This document shows, piece by piece, positions 18,939-27,329 of a stretch of DNA of 64,000 bases (the first letter of the stretch is position 1; each line of letters opens with the position of its first letter). The notes under the pieces were generated by a model. The model had not been told where the DNA came from, searched no databases, and worked only from the letters and a program-made list of their open reading frames with translations. Where the stretch lies: the NCBI RefSeq assembly GCF_017163755.1, contig NZ_JAFIWC010000015.1:1-64000 (forward strand), read 5' to 3'. Position numbers and translations under genes: made by a program. This DNA comes from Xanthomonas sp. GTDB lineage: Bacteria; Pseudomonadota; Gammaproteobacteria; Xanthomonadales; Xanthomonadaceae.

Positions 18939-18955
18939 AGCAATGCGCGTGCCAG
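18939..18955 (-). promoter_or_regulatory. Sigma-54 (-24/-12) promoter of the xoxF operon
   Basis: The minus strand reads CTGGCACGCGCATTGCT, an exact fit to the sigma-54 consensus YTGGCACG-N4-TTGCW. The -24 GG is at 18953-18952 and the -12 GC at 18941-18940, giving a predicted start near 18929 and a leader of about 77 bases. It is the only full match I noticed in the window and points at the operon whose other end carries an AcoR-type activator. Confidence 0.85.
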
Positions 18956-19478
18956 CGCACTGTTGCAGTGCGACATCGTTGCCGCACAAGCCTCGCATTC
19001 ACGCGCGGTCGGCGCCGGTGCTATGGCTGTATCGAAAACGGCACACTCTGCGTCGCGCGTTTGTATCGGTGGCGGCGCAGACGCGCGTGCGTGGGCCCGA
19101 TGTCCACCGGAACAGCCGGTGGCGAACCAGGCGCAGCGTCTGAAGCCGCGGCGGTGCCGCTCGCTGCCGGTCCCGACGTGCAGGGCCGGCAGCCCCCTGG
19201 CGACCGTGCACCCTGCGTATCGCCCGGCGTGATCCGGCCGCCTGCAGACAGACGAAAAGGCGCATCAGCGGCGGGTATCGGTGCGCGCGCTGCGGCCAAG
19301 CCGGTTCTCGCGCATCGAGGTCTTGGAACGCCGGAACCGATGGATCGAGGCCACCGGTGTTCTCCACCGCGTCCGCCCGCATCTGCGACGCGAACCGGGG
19401 GCGCCTGGCCCCGCTCGATGGCGCTACGGCGACGCGCTGGAGCGCTGCGCGCTCATCCAGGCGCTGCGATGGCGCTCG
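18956..19478. other. Upstream region of the xoxF operon
   Basis: About 520 bases between the sigma-54 promoter and the HAD phosphatase stop hold no convincing gene. Enhancer sites for the sigma-54 activator would be expected in its first 200 bases; the segment TGTTGCAGTGCGACA (18960-18974) is a loose candidate (TGT...ACA ends) but no clear repeated dyad is visible. Confidence 0.35.
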
Positions 19479-20102
19479 CTACGGCGGCTGCCGCCACCAC
19501 GCCAGCAACGCGGCGCAATCGGCGAAATGCAGGTCGGCCAGCGCCGGCCACGGATTGTCCGCATGCAGCAGCACCGTGGTCGCGCCGGCATCGCGGCCGC
19601 ACTGCAGGTCGTAGGCATGGTCGCCGACCATCGCCAGTTCGCCCGGCGCCACGCCCCAGCGGTCGGCCAATTGCAGGAGGCCGCCGGGATGCGGCTTGGG
19701 CGGCGCCTCATCGCGGCCGAGGATCGCGCCGCGTTCGAACACGTCCTCGACCCCGATCCCGCGCAGAGTCAGCTGCGCCAGTTCCAGCGCATTGCGGGTG
19801 AGCACCGCCAGGCGGCAGCCGGCCGCGTGCAGCGTGCGCAGCAGCGCCGGCGCGCCCGACGCGGCGGTCGAGGCCAGCGCCAGTTCGCGTTCGTGCTCGA
19901 GCAGCCATGCGTGCTTGGCCGCGGCCTGTTCGGCCGGCAATGCGCCCAGGTGGTGCAGGATGTCGGCCTGCGCCGGTATCTGCAGTTCGCGGCGGATCAG
20001 CGCGAAGTCGTGCACCGCGCAGGTCAGCGTGCCGTCCATGTCGAACACCCAGTGCCGCACCTGCCGCAGGCGCGCGGCGGACGGCGTCGCGCTCAGTCCC
20101 AT
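19479..20102 (-). CDS. HAD-superfamily phosphatase (phosphoglycolate-phosphatase-like)
   Basis: Cytoplasmic Mg-dependent phosphatase. All HAD motifs are present in 207 residues: motif I VFDMDGTLT (nucleophile and acid/base Asp), motif II VLTRN, motif III Lys in APPKPHPGG and motif IV MVGDHAYDL. An alpha-helical cap between motifs I and II places it in HAD subfamily IA. The start MGLSATPSAA at 20102 overlaps the stop of the preceding lipoprotein gene by 10 bases, so the three genes 19479-21798 form one minus-strand operon. Substrate unknown. Confidence 0.87.
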   Translation of the reverse strand: MGLSATPSAARLRQVRHWVFDMDGTLTCAVHDFALIRRELQIPAQADILHHLGALPAEQAAAKHAWLLEHERELALASTAASGAPALLRTLHAAGCRLAVLTRNALELAQLTLRGIGVEDVFERGAILGRDEAPPKPHPGGLLQLADRWGVAPGELAMVGDHAYDLQCGRDAGATTVLLHADNPWPALADLHFADCAALLAWWRQPP

Positions 20103-20812
20103 CCCGGCATCTGCGATCCGTCCAGGCCGCCGGTCTCGAACACCGCGGTGCGGGTGCCGCCGGCCTTCACCGGGAATTCGATCTGCAGCACCGTGGTCTT
20201 GCGCGCCAGTTTCCACAGCGCCTTGTCGTCGCTGATGAACATCGCGATCGCCTCGTCGGTGTCCGGGCGCCACGCGGCGGCGGCGCGCGGCGCGGCGTCG
20301 TCGGCCTTCAGCTGCACCTTGCAGCCGCCGGCGCAGCGGAAGTCGCCGGCCTGCAGCACCAGGTAGGCGCTGCGCTTCCATTCCGGATGGTCGCGGAACA
20401 CCAGCTGCACCGGCTTGGGCCCGCTGCCGTCCACATCGACCTTGTCGCGGCTGTACAGCATCGCCGAGCGCTGCGTGCCCTTGCCGGCGGGCACCTGCGA
20501 GTATTCCCACGCCGCCTGCATGCGGCGCAGTTCGCGCGCCGCCTCGCCCTTGGCCTTGACCTCGGCATAGCCGGGCTGGATGCGCTCGGCGGCGTCCGAG
20601 CCGGGATACTGCTCGAGCAGCGCTGCGCCATGGATGCGCGCCAGGTCCCAGTTGCCGGAGCTCACCGCGCCGTCGTACTGCGCGGCCAGCGCGTCGGCGG
20701 CCTGCGCCTGGGCCTGCGCCTGCGCGGCGGCCTGCGCCTTGCGTTCGGCTTCGCGGTCGCCGCAGCCGGCCAGAACGGCGGCGCACAGCGCGCCGAGCAG
20801 TATGCGTTTCAT
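20093..20812 (-). CDS. Uncharacterised lipoprotein
   Basis: A 239-residue predicted lipoprotein: MKRILLGALCAAVLAGC gives a lipobox at Cys17, then a Glu/Arg start and a striking AQAQAQAQA stretch (about 26-40). The remainder looks like a compact soluble domain with CAGGC, suggesting a disulfide, and ends DGSQMPGWD. I do not recognise the family. Its ATG overlaps the TGA of the alpha/beta hydrolase gene upstream and its stop overlaps the HAD gene. Confidence 0.8.
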   Translation of the reverse strand: MKRILLGALCAAVLAGCGDREAERKAQAAAQAQAQAQAADALAAQYDGAVSSGNWDLARIHGAALLEQYPGSDAAERIQPGYAEVKAKGEAARELRRMQAAWEYSQVPAGKGTQRSAMLYSRDKVDVDGSGPKPVQLVFRDHPEWKRSAYLVLQAGDFRCAGGCKVQLKADDAAPRAAAAWRPDTDEAIAMFISDDKALWKLARKTTVLQIEFPVKAGGTRTAVFETGGLDGSQMPGWD

Positions 20813-21798
20813 CGGGGGACTCCTCGTTGGATCAGGGCGTCGATGGCCTGCGCCACCTCGGCGGGTTTTTCGACGATGGACATGTGGCCGCTGCCGTCCA
20901 GCAGCACCTGGATCGCCTGCGGCAAGCGCGCGGCGTACAGGCCGAGCGCGCTGGCGTCGATCACCGCGTCCTGCGCGCTGTTGAGCAGCAGCGCCGGCTG
21001 GCGGATCCGCTGCGCCTCGTCGAACGGCGCGAAGGCTTCCTCGCTGCGCCCGATCCGCGCCAGCACCTGCTGTTCGAATCCGGCTTCGCGGCGGCGCCAG
21101 GCGGCGATCACCGGCACCGCCCAGCGTGGGATCCGCGGCTTGCTCGGCTCCAGCAGGAACACCGTGTCGATATAGCGGCGCAGCGAATCGGCGTCGTGCA
21201 CCGCGAACGGGTTGTCGCCGTCCAGCACCGCCTGGCCGAAGGCGTTGTCTTCGAAACGCACGCCGGCGGCGTTGAGCAGGCCGACGCGGTCGAACAGCGC
21301 CGGATGGCGCGCCGCGGCGAGCGCGGCGATGCCGCCGCCCATCGAATGGCCGACCAGCACGCATTCGCTGCCCGCACGGCGCACGTACTGCGCGGCGAAA
21401 GCGGCCACGCGCTCGGCCTGCGCGGCGAAGCCGTAGTCCTGCCCGTCGATGCGTTGGCTCTCGGCCCAGCCGGGCAGATCGGGAATGAACAGGTGATAGC
21501 GCGTGCCGAGCGCATGCGCCAGCGGCAGCCAGTTCTCCTTGCTGCCGGTGAAGCCGTGCACCAGCAGCAGCGTCGGCGCGGCGGGATCGGCCGCGGCGCG
21601 GTGCAGATAGGTCCAGCGGTGCCCGGCGACCTGCGCCTGGCAGCGCTGCAGGCCGCTGCCGCGGCGCAGCCGCAGGCCCTCCATGCGCACCAGCAGGAAC
21701 GGATCGCGATGCACCGCGAACATCGCGCACAGCAGCAACGCCAGCAGCACGGTCGCGGCGAGCGCCAGCAACAGCAGCAACACCATCATCAGCAACAT
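20809..21798 (-). CDS. Membrane-anchored alpha/beta hydrolase
   Basis: A 329-residue serine hydrolase. Residues 1-28 are a hydrophobic Leu-rich anchor or uncleaved signal (MLLMMVLLLLLALAATVL). The fold is clear from the oxyanion region LLLVHGFTGSKENW, nucleophile elbow VGHSMGGG, acid in NSAQDAVIDASALG and His in GSGHMSIVEKP. It resembles lipases/esterases of the AB-hydrolase-1 family. No strong ribosome site precedes the ATG at 21798, and the next in-frame ATGs at 21789 and 21786 are alternatives. First gene of the three-gene operon with overlapping stop and start codons. Confidence 0.87.
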   Translation of the reverse strand: MLLMMVLLLLLALAATVLLALLLCAMFAVHRDPFLLVRMEGLRLRRGSGLQRCQAQVAGHRWTYLHRAAADPAAPTLLLVHGFTGSKENWLPLAHALGTRYHLFIPDLPGWAESQRIDGQDYGFAAQAERVAAFAAQYVRRAGSECVLVGHSMGGGIAALAAARHPALFDRVGLLNAAGVRFEDNAFGQAVLDGDNPFAVHDADSLRRYIDTVFLLEPSKPRIPRWAVPVIAAWRRREAGFEQQVLARIGRSEEAFAPFDEAQRIRQPALLLNSAQDAVIDASALGLYAARLPQAIQVLLDGSGHMSIVEKPAEVAQAIDALIQRGVPR

Positions 21799-21915
21799 GC
21801 AGGAGCCGGGAACCGTAAACGTGCCATGCGCCTACCTTCGCATGCGACCCGGCCTGCGCCAAGTCCTGCATGGGACGGCCTGTTATGGGCGGACTCCGGG
21901 GCGTCCGCTAACAAA

Positions 21916-21982
21916 TGTGGGAGCGACTTCAGTCGCGACGGGCTTTATCGGTAAAGCCGTCGCGACCGAAGTCGCTCCCACA
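21916..21982. repeat. Long near-perfect REP inverted repeat
   Basis: TGTGGGAGCGACTTC... (from 21916) pairs with ...GAAGTCGCTCCCACA (to 21982) over arms of about 30 bases with one or two mismatches and a 4-base TCGG loop. It lies just after the aminopeptidase stop (22009, minus) and probably folds in the transcript as a terminator or stabilising hairpin. Confidence 0.85.
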
Positions 21983-22008
21983 GGCGCTGTGTCTATGGCG
22001 TGCCGACC

Positions 22009-23949
22009 TCAGCGCGCGGCAGCGCCCTTGTCGGCCTTGGCCAGCATCTGCTCCACCGACACCGTGGTGATCGGGTGGTAGCCGGGCTTGGCCTTGGCGA
22101 AGACCTCCTTGGCGAAGGCCAGGCCTTCGGGCGTCTTCACCAGCTCGCTGTAGATCGGCAGGATCAGCTTGCGCCGGCCGACCCGCTGGATGAACTCGCC
22201 CGCCGCCGGCTGCGCCTCGGCGTAGCCGCTGCGGATCGCCAGCGGATACCAGCGCATCGCGATCTCGCCGTTGGCGGTGCCGGTGAAGTGATAGTCCTGG
22301 TCGAGCTGCTTGAGCTGCTCGGGCTTGAGCGTGGCGCCCAGGCCGCTGAGGAAGCGCACCCACTCCTGGGTGCTCCACGCGTCGGTGATCTGCTTGCTCG
22401 GCAGCGCGCCGCTGCCGGACCAGGCGATGCGCGCGGTGTCGACCATCGAGAAGCTGCGCGAGCGCGCCTTCTGCGCGAACGCAGGGATGCCCGGCTCGTC
22501 CAGCCAGGCATGCAGCTCGGCCTCGGTCACCGCGTCGGGCTTCTTGGCCAGCAGGTTCTTCTTCAGGTAGGCGACGAACTGGTCGGTGTCGGCGCTCTGG
22601 AAGGCGTGGTCGTCGAACCAGCCGCGCAGGAACGGATCGAAGGCCTCGCGGCCGAAGCGCTGCTCCAGGAACTGCAGGAACCAGGCGCCCTTGACGTAGG
22701 CGACGCTGCTCAGCGCGTCGTCCGGATCGCGCTCGGCCAGCGCCGGCAGCGCCAGCGCCTGGTCGGCCGGGCTCATGCCCTTGACCTCGTCGAGCAGGTC
22801 GGTCTGGTCGATCTCGCGCTCCATCTCCGCCGCCTCGGCGCCGTACAGGGCCTCGGTGATGCGCGCCTGCACGTAGGTGGTGAAGCCTTCGTTGAGCCAG
22901 ATGTCCTTCCAGCTGGCGTTGGTCACCAGGTTGCCGGACCAGCTGTGCGCCAGTTCGTGCGCGATCAGCGACACCAGCGACTTGTCGCCGACGATCACCG
23001 TCGGCGTGGCGAAGGTCAGGCGCGGGTTCTCCATGCCGCCGAACGGGAACGACGGCGGCAGCACCAGCATGTCGTAGCGGCCCCAGCGGTACTCGCCGTA
23101 GAGCTTCTCGGCCGCGGCGATCATCTTCTCGGTGTCCTCGAACTCCTTGGCGGCCTTGTCGGCCATCGTCGGCTCGGCCCACACGCCCGAGCGCGCGGAG
23201 ATCGGCTTGAACACCAGGTCGCCGGCGGCGATGGCCAGCAGGTAGGACGGGATCGGCTGCGGCATCTTGAACGTGTAGTCGCCGTCGCGCGCCGCGTTCG
23301 GGTCGTTGTCGGCACTCATCAGCACCATCACGTCGGGACGCGAGGTCACGTGCGCGCTGTAGGTGAAGCGCACGCTCGGCGTGTCCTGCAGCGGCACCCA
23401 GCTGCGCGCGTGGATCGCCTGCGACTGGCTGAACATGAAGGGCAGCTGCTTGCCTTCGGTCATCGACGGCTGCAGCCACTGCAGGCCCGAGGCGGTGGGT
23501 GCGGTGCGGTAGGCGATGCGGACCGTCTGCGGCTGGTTCGGCGCCTCGATGGTCAGCTTGCTGCCGTAGATCTTGTCGGCCGGCGCCAGCGCGTACTGCA
23601 GCGGCGCCAGCGTGCCCTTGCCGTCGTCGGCCTGCACCGACTCGATGCTCAGCTCGCGCGTGTCCAGCAACAGCTGCCTGGCGCCCTTGTCCTTCCACTC
23701 CAGCGTGTAGGTCGCGGTGCCACCGAGCTGCTGCGTGTCGAAATCGACCTTCAGGTCCAGCGCCAGGTCCTTGATGACCACCTTGGACGGCTCGGCGTAG
23801 GAGCTTTCGTCATGGCGGCGGTCGGCGGGTTTGGCCGCGGCGGCGGGCGCGGGCTTGGCGGCAGGCGCGGCCGGGTCGGTGGCGGGCTCGCGGGAACAGC
23901 CGGCCGCGAAGACCGCGGCCAGGGACAGCAGCAGGAACGGGGAACGCAT
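22009..23949 (-). CDS. M1-family zinc aminopeptidase lipoprotein (LTA4 hydrolase-like)
   Basis: Zinc metallo-aminopeptidase probably attached to the envelope. The ATG at 23949 (MRSPFLLLSLAAVFAAGC) gives a signal peptide with lipobox Cys18 and an Ala/Pro linker. The M1 substrate motif GGMEN, zinc site H331-E332-L-A-H335 and third ligand E354 in LNEGFTTY are intact. The C-terminal about 130 residues match the helical domain of leukotriene A4 hydrolase-type aminopeptidases. 646 residues fits that subgroup, shorter than PepN. An open frame extends upstream past 24500 but that part is antisense shadow of ubiE. Confidence 0.93.
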   Translation of the reverse strand: MRSPFLLLSLAAVFAAGCSREPATDPAAPAAKPAPAAAAKPADRRHDESSYAEPSKVVIKDLALDLKVDFDTQQLGGTATYTLEWKDKGARQLLLDTRELSIESVQADDGKGTLAPLQYALAPADKIYGSKLTIEAPNQPQTVRIAYRTAPTASGLQWLQPSMTEGKQLPFMFSQSQAIHARSWVPLQDTPSVRFTYSAHVTSRPDVMVLMSADNDPNAARDGDYTFKMPQPIPSYLLAIAAGDLVFKPISARSGVWAEPTMADKAAKEFEDTEKMIAAAEKLYGEYRWGRYDMLVLPPSFPFGGMENPRLTFATPTVIVGDKSLVSLIAHELAHSWSGNLVTNASWKDIWLNEGFTTYVQARITEALYGAEAAEMEREIDQTDLLDEVKGMSPADQALALPALAERDPDDALSSVAYVKGAWFLQFLEQRFGREAFDPFLRGWFDDHAFQSADTDQFVAYLKKNLLAKKPDAVTEAELHAWLDEPGIPAFAQKARSRSFSMVDTARIAWSGSGALPSKQITDAWSTQEWVRFLSGLGATLKPEQLKQLDQDYHFTGTANGEIAMRWYPLAIRSGYAEAQPAAGEFIQRVGRRKLILPIYSELVKTPEGLAFAKEVFAKAKPGYHPITTVSVEQMLAKADKGAAAR

Positions 23950-23994
23950 TGACGGCACCGGTTCGGGGAAAACCGGCAGTTTACCTGCCCGTGC

Positions 23995-24150
23995 CCGCCG
24001 CTGCCGCAGCGCGAGCGAAGCGTCGGGACTGAAGGTCCCTCCCACAAGGGACGCATCGCCAGTTCGGAAACATCCTCTGCCCGAGGGACCGCCCTGCTCG
24101 CGCCAGCGTCGCGCTTTTCCGAGTCCCGAGTCCCGAGTCCCCGGTCCCGA
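23995..24150. repeat. REP fragment plus GGGACTC repeat between M1 peptidase and ubiE
   Basis: GTCGGGACTGAAGGTCCCTC (24022-24041) is a dyad of the GTCGGGACTGAAGTCCC type, and GAGTCCCGAGTCCCGAGTCC (about 24119-24138) is the short 7-mer repeat seen in mreC and xerC. Confidence 0.65.
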
Positions 24151-24155
24151 ACCGA

Positions 24156-24917
24156 TCAGATCCTGTAGCCCGAATGGATCGCCACGATGCCGCCGGTGAG
24201 GTTCTTGTAGTGGCTGCGCTCGAACCCGGCCTCGGCCATCATCGCCTTCAGCGCGTCCTGCGGCGGGTGCTTGCGGATGCTCTCGGCCAGGTACTGGTAG
24301 CTGTCGGCGTCCTTGGCGAACAGCTGGCCCAGCCGCGGCAGGATCTTGAACGAATGGAAGTCGTAGATCGGCTTGAACCAGTCGGCGGTGACCGCGGAGA
24401 ACTCCAGCACCCGCGCCTGCCCGCCGACCTTCAGCACGCGGTACATCTCGCGCAGCGCCGCGTCCTTGTCGGTGACGTTGCGCAGGCCGAAGGCGATGGT
24501 CACCAGGTCGAAGCTGCGGTCCGGGAACGGCAGCGCCTCGGCGTTGCACTGCACGTAGTCCAGGCCCGCGACCAGGCCGCGGTTGGTCAGCCGGTCGCGG
24601 CCCACCGACAGCATGCCGGCGTTGATGTCGCCCAGCACCACCGCGCCCTCGTCGCCGACGCGTTCCTTGAGCAGCGCGGCGATGTCGCCGGTGCCGCCGG
24701 CCAGGTCGAGCACGCGGTCGCCCGGCTTGACCTGCGCGGTGGCGACGAAATAGCGCTTCCAGGCCCGATGGATGCCCAGGCTCATCAGGTCGTTCATCAG
24801 GTCGTAGTTGCCGGCGACCGAGGTGAACACCTCGCCGACCAGCTTCTGCTTGTCCTTGGCATCGACGTCGCGGAAGCCGAAATGGGTGGTGCCGGTCTTG
24901 TAGGGGGATTCGCTCAT
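24156..24917 (-). CDS. ubiE: Ubiquinone/menaquinone biosynthesis C-methyltransferase UbiE
   Basis: SAM-dependent C-methyltransferase of quinone biosynthesis. The 253-residue product matches the family length and has signature stretches near the N-terminus ([22 protein letters not shown]), the SAM-binding motif [15 protein letters not shown] and the C-terminal [17 protein letters not shown] at 24917; it stands alone between repeats and the porin. In Xanthomonas it serves ubiquinone synthesis. Confidence 0.97.
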   Translation of the reverse strand: MSESPYKTGTTHFGFRDVDAKDKQKLVGEVFTSVAGNYDLMNDLMSLGIHRAWKRYFVATAQVKPGDRVLDLAGGTGDIAALLKERVGDEGAVVLGDINAGMLSVGRDRLTNRGLVAGLDYVQCNAEALPFPDRSFDLVTIAFGLRNVTDKDAALREMYRVLKVGGQARVLEFSAVTADWFKPIYDFHSFKILPRLGQLFAKDADSYQYLAESIRKHPPQDALKAMMAEAGFERSHYKNLTGGIVAIHSGYRI

Positions 24918-25091
24918 GCCGGGATTATCGCACTGCTGGCGCCGTCGTGGCCTGCGGCGCCCGGTCGCAGCCGCCGCTGAGCCGGCCGCCGGCCGGGCCG
25001 GGCCGCACTGCGCGGCGATCGCGGCAGCGCGCAGCGCCGGCGTCCGCGCCGCGCCGCGCCGCGGCGACGCGCGCGCGGCGCCGGGCGATCG

Positions 25092-26231
25092 TCAGAACTT
25101 CAGCACCAGGCCGAAGTCCACGCCTTCGATGCCGTAGCCGCCGGCGTCGCCCTGACCCAAGTCGGCCGAGGTCTGCTCGTTGCTGTAGGCGATGGTGCAG
25201 GTGCCGCCGGCATCGTTGTGGATCCGCGCGTAGTCGGCGTAGAGATAGGCCTTGGCCGACAGCGCGTGCTGGTAGCCCACGCCCCACTTGTCGCAGGTAT
25301 TGTCCACGTACGACGAATCGCGCCGGCTCCATGCCGCCTTCCATAGCCCGTTGGCGCCCATCGGCGCGGTGAAGCCCAGCAGATAGCCCTTGTGCTCGTG
25401 GTAGAAGCCAAGCGCGGCGACATCGAACGGCTGCTGGATGTCGATGCGCTCGTAGAAGCCGTACAGCTTGAGCGGACCGAAGTCGTAGCTGGCGCCGAAC
25501 AGATTGATCTTGAGCCGGGTCAGCCCGGGCACGTCCTCCCACCACTCCTCTTCGTGGTCGTAGCCGATGCTCAGCGGCCCCTTGTTGTAGGCCAGGATCA
25601 CCGCATACAGCGGACTGCGGCTGTCGCGGTCGCTGACCCCGAGCAGGTTGGGCGTATAGGCGAAGGTGGCGTTGAACCCTTGCCAGGTGGGCGTGACGTA
25701 GACCACCGCGTCCTTGGCCCGCGACACCACCACCTGCAGCGAGCCGGCGCTGGCGACGGAGCGGCCCTTGAACGGATCGTATTGCTTGAGCACCGCGGCG
25801 CGGCCGCCGTCGACGGTGCCGCCGAGCAGCGTGCCCCAGCCGCCGGTCGCGCCCAGCCAGGCATGGCGGGTATAGAACGTATCGCCGCCGCTGCCGGCCT
25901 CCTCGTCCCCGGTAAGGTTGACGCCGACCTCGACCTCGCCGATCAGGCGGGTGCCGTTGCCCAGGTCGTAGCCGAGCTTGAGGCCGACGTTGCTGCCGTC
26001 CGAGCCGGCCGCGCTCTGCAGGTCGTGTTCGGTGCCGGTATCGGCGACCGCGCCGTTGCCGCCGCGGCGGCCGACGTAGCCGATGTCCAGCGTGCCGTAC
26101 AGCGAGGCGCTGGCCGCGCCGTCGCTCCACTGCAGCCCCTGCGCCTTTTCCTGGTCCTGCGCCTGCGCGCCGGTCGCCACCCCTGCGGCCACGGCCAATC
26201 CGCCGAGCCCTTTCCACATCGTGGTGCGCAT
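25092..26231 (-). CDS. Gram-negative trimeric porin
   Basis: Outer-membrane general porin of the betaproteobacterial-type Gram_neg_porin family. The start at 26231 (MRTTMWKGLGGLAVAAG) is preceded by AGGAG; the signal peptide ends AQAQ. The mature part is a 16-strand-type barrel of about 355 residues with strands such as SASLYGTLDIGYVGR, GSNVGLKLGYDLG, a constriction-loop-like KQYDPFKGR and a terminal Phe (DFGLVLKF). Single gene; divergent from the deaminase. Confidence 0.88.
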   Translation of the reverse strand: MRTTMWKGLGGLAVAAGVATGAQAQDQEKAQGLQWSDGAASASLYGTLDIGYVGRRGGNGAVADTGTEHDLQSAAGSDGSNVGLKLGYDLGNGTRLIGEVEVGVNLTGDEEAGSGGDTFYTRHAWLGATGGWGTLLGGTVDGGRAAVLKQYDPFKGRSVASAGSLQVVVSRAKDAVVYVTPTWQGFNATFAYTPNLLGVSDRDSRSPLYAVILAYNKGPLSIGYDHEEEWWEDVPGLTRLKINLFGASYDFGPLKLYGFYERIDIQQPFDVAALGFYHEHKGYLLGFTAPMGANGLWKAAWSRRDSSYVDNTCDKWGVGYQHALSAKAYLYADYARIHNDAGGTCTIAYSNEQTSADLGQGDAGGYGIEGVDFGLVLKF

Positions 26232-26491
26232 CGCGTGTCTCCTGCAAGCGGACAACAGCGTTTCTGCAGCAAGGCCTGCGCCGAGCCGGTGATGCGGGGG
26301 ATGGGGGTAGAGCGTTCATAGCCCTATTTGCGCGGTAAGTAAAGCCGGATGCGCGCGCCGTCCGCAATGCCGATGCGGCGCGCGCGGGGCGACGCACGCG
26401 CACACGGCGCCGTGCGCGCCGCACCTGGCCTGTGGTGACAGCCCGCGCCGCGATGCGCACTATGGCGATCTCCCGCCACGGAACGCCTCCG

Positions 26492-26947
26492 ATGATCGCC
26501 ACGCCCGACTACCGCGCCCTGCTCGACACCGCCATCGCCGAAGCCCGCCAGGGCCTGGCCGAAGGCGGCATCCCGATCGGCGCGGCGCTGTACCACAACG
26601 ACGGCCGCCTGCTCGGCTGCGGCCACAACCGCCGCGTGCAGGAAGGCGACCCGTCGGTGCACGGCGAGACCGACGCGTTCCGCAAGGCCGGCCGCCAGCG
26701 CCGCTACAAGGACACCATCATGGTCACCACGCTGGCGCCGTGCTGGTACTGCAGCGGGCTGGTGCGCCAGTTCAACATCGGCACCGTGGTGGTCGGCGAG
26801 TCGGTGACCTTCCAGGGCGGCATCGACTGGCTGCGCGACAGCGGGGTCGAGGTGATCGACCTGCACAGCCAGGAATGCATCGACCTGCTCGGCGGCTACA
26901 TCGCGGCCCATCCGGACGTGTGGAACGAGGACATCGGCGAGGACTGA
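26492..26947 (+). CDS. Cytosine/nucleoside deaminase-like protein
   Basis: Zinc-dependent deaminase of the cytidine deaminase-like fold, closest in pattern to yeast-type cytosine deaminase. The zinc and proton-shuttle motif H57-G58-E59 and the P83-C84-W-Y-C87 motif are present within 151 residues; HGE rather than HAE is characteristic of the cytosine deaminase branch. The ATG at 26492 begins the fold (MIATPDYRALLDTAIAEA); an earlier ATG at 26432 adds unconserved sequence. The likely role is pyrimidine salvage. Confidence 0.87.
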   Translation: MIATPDYRALLDTAIAEARQGLAEGGIPIGAALYHNDGRLLGCGHNRRVQEGDPSVHGETDAFRKAGRQRRYKDTIMVTTLAPCWYCSGLVRQFNIGTVVVGESVTFQGGIDWLRDSGVEVIDLHSQECIDLLGGYIAAHPDVWNEDIGED

Positions 26948-27329
26948 GCGCGGCGCACGCGCCGCCGGTGCCGTCGCACCGCCGGCTCGGCCTGCACTGC
27001 GCGCCGGCGCTGACGGTTCGCGCCGCGTGCCAGCACCATCGGCTGCGGCTGCGGCTGCGGCTGGCGCAGGCTCGGCCGAATCCTGCCGCGCTGGTGGCGT
27101 CGGTGTAACGGATGCCCGAGTCGCGGCGGCGGTTCACCTGCACCGTATCCAGTTCCGTCGGTTCGGCTGCGGGCCCGGCCCCGCGCCGAAGGTGCCGATG
27201 CACAGGCCAGCGAACAGCGGAGCGAGAAGGGAAAAGCGACGGCGCATGCGAGCGGGCATGCGCGAGCACGCAGTCGAATGCGCCCGTGAGCGATGTTATG
27301 TTATTTCGATTCTGGCAACCCAGGTCGGC
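26948..27329. other. Spacer between the deaminase and DUF1624 genes
   Basis: 382 bases containing the receptor remnant and a short GGCTGC run (about 27042-27063). No intact gene is supported on either strand. A promoter for the DUF1624 gene is expected near 27290-27310 (TGTTATGTTATTTCG, unusually AT-rich here). Confidence 0.4.
27045..27247 (-). pseudogene. Remnant of a TonB-dependent receptor 5' end, frameshifted
   Basis: On the minus strand an ATG at 27247 encodes a signal peptide (MRRRFSLLAPLFAGLCIGTF); after a GC-rich stretch the reading continues in another frame as AAEPTELDTVQVNRRR, the classic start of a mature TonB-dependent receptor with its TonB box, then DSGIRYTDATSAAGF. The rest of the receptor is absent because the deaminase gene lies beyond. 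Recognition rests on these two adjoining signals only. Confidence 0.5.

Noticed and set aside
18960-18974. TGTTGCAGTGCGACA as the AcoR-type enhancer site
   Set aside because: Only the outer three bases are symmetrical and no second copy is visible, so it is not called as a feature.
22009-24549. 846-residue aminopeptidase reading
   Set aside because: Upstream 200 residues are out-of-frame ubiE; the lipoprotein signal at 23949 marks the real start.
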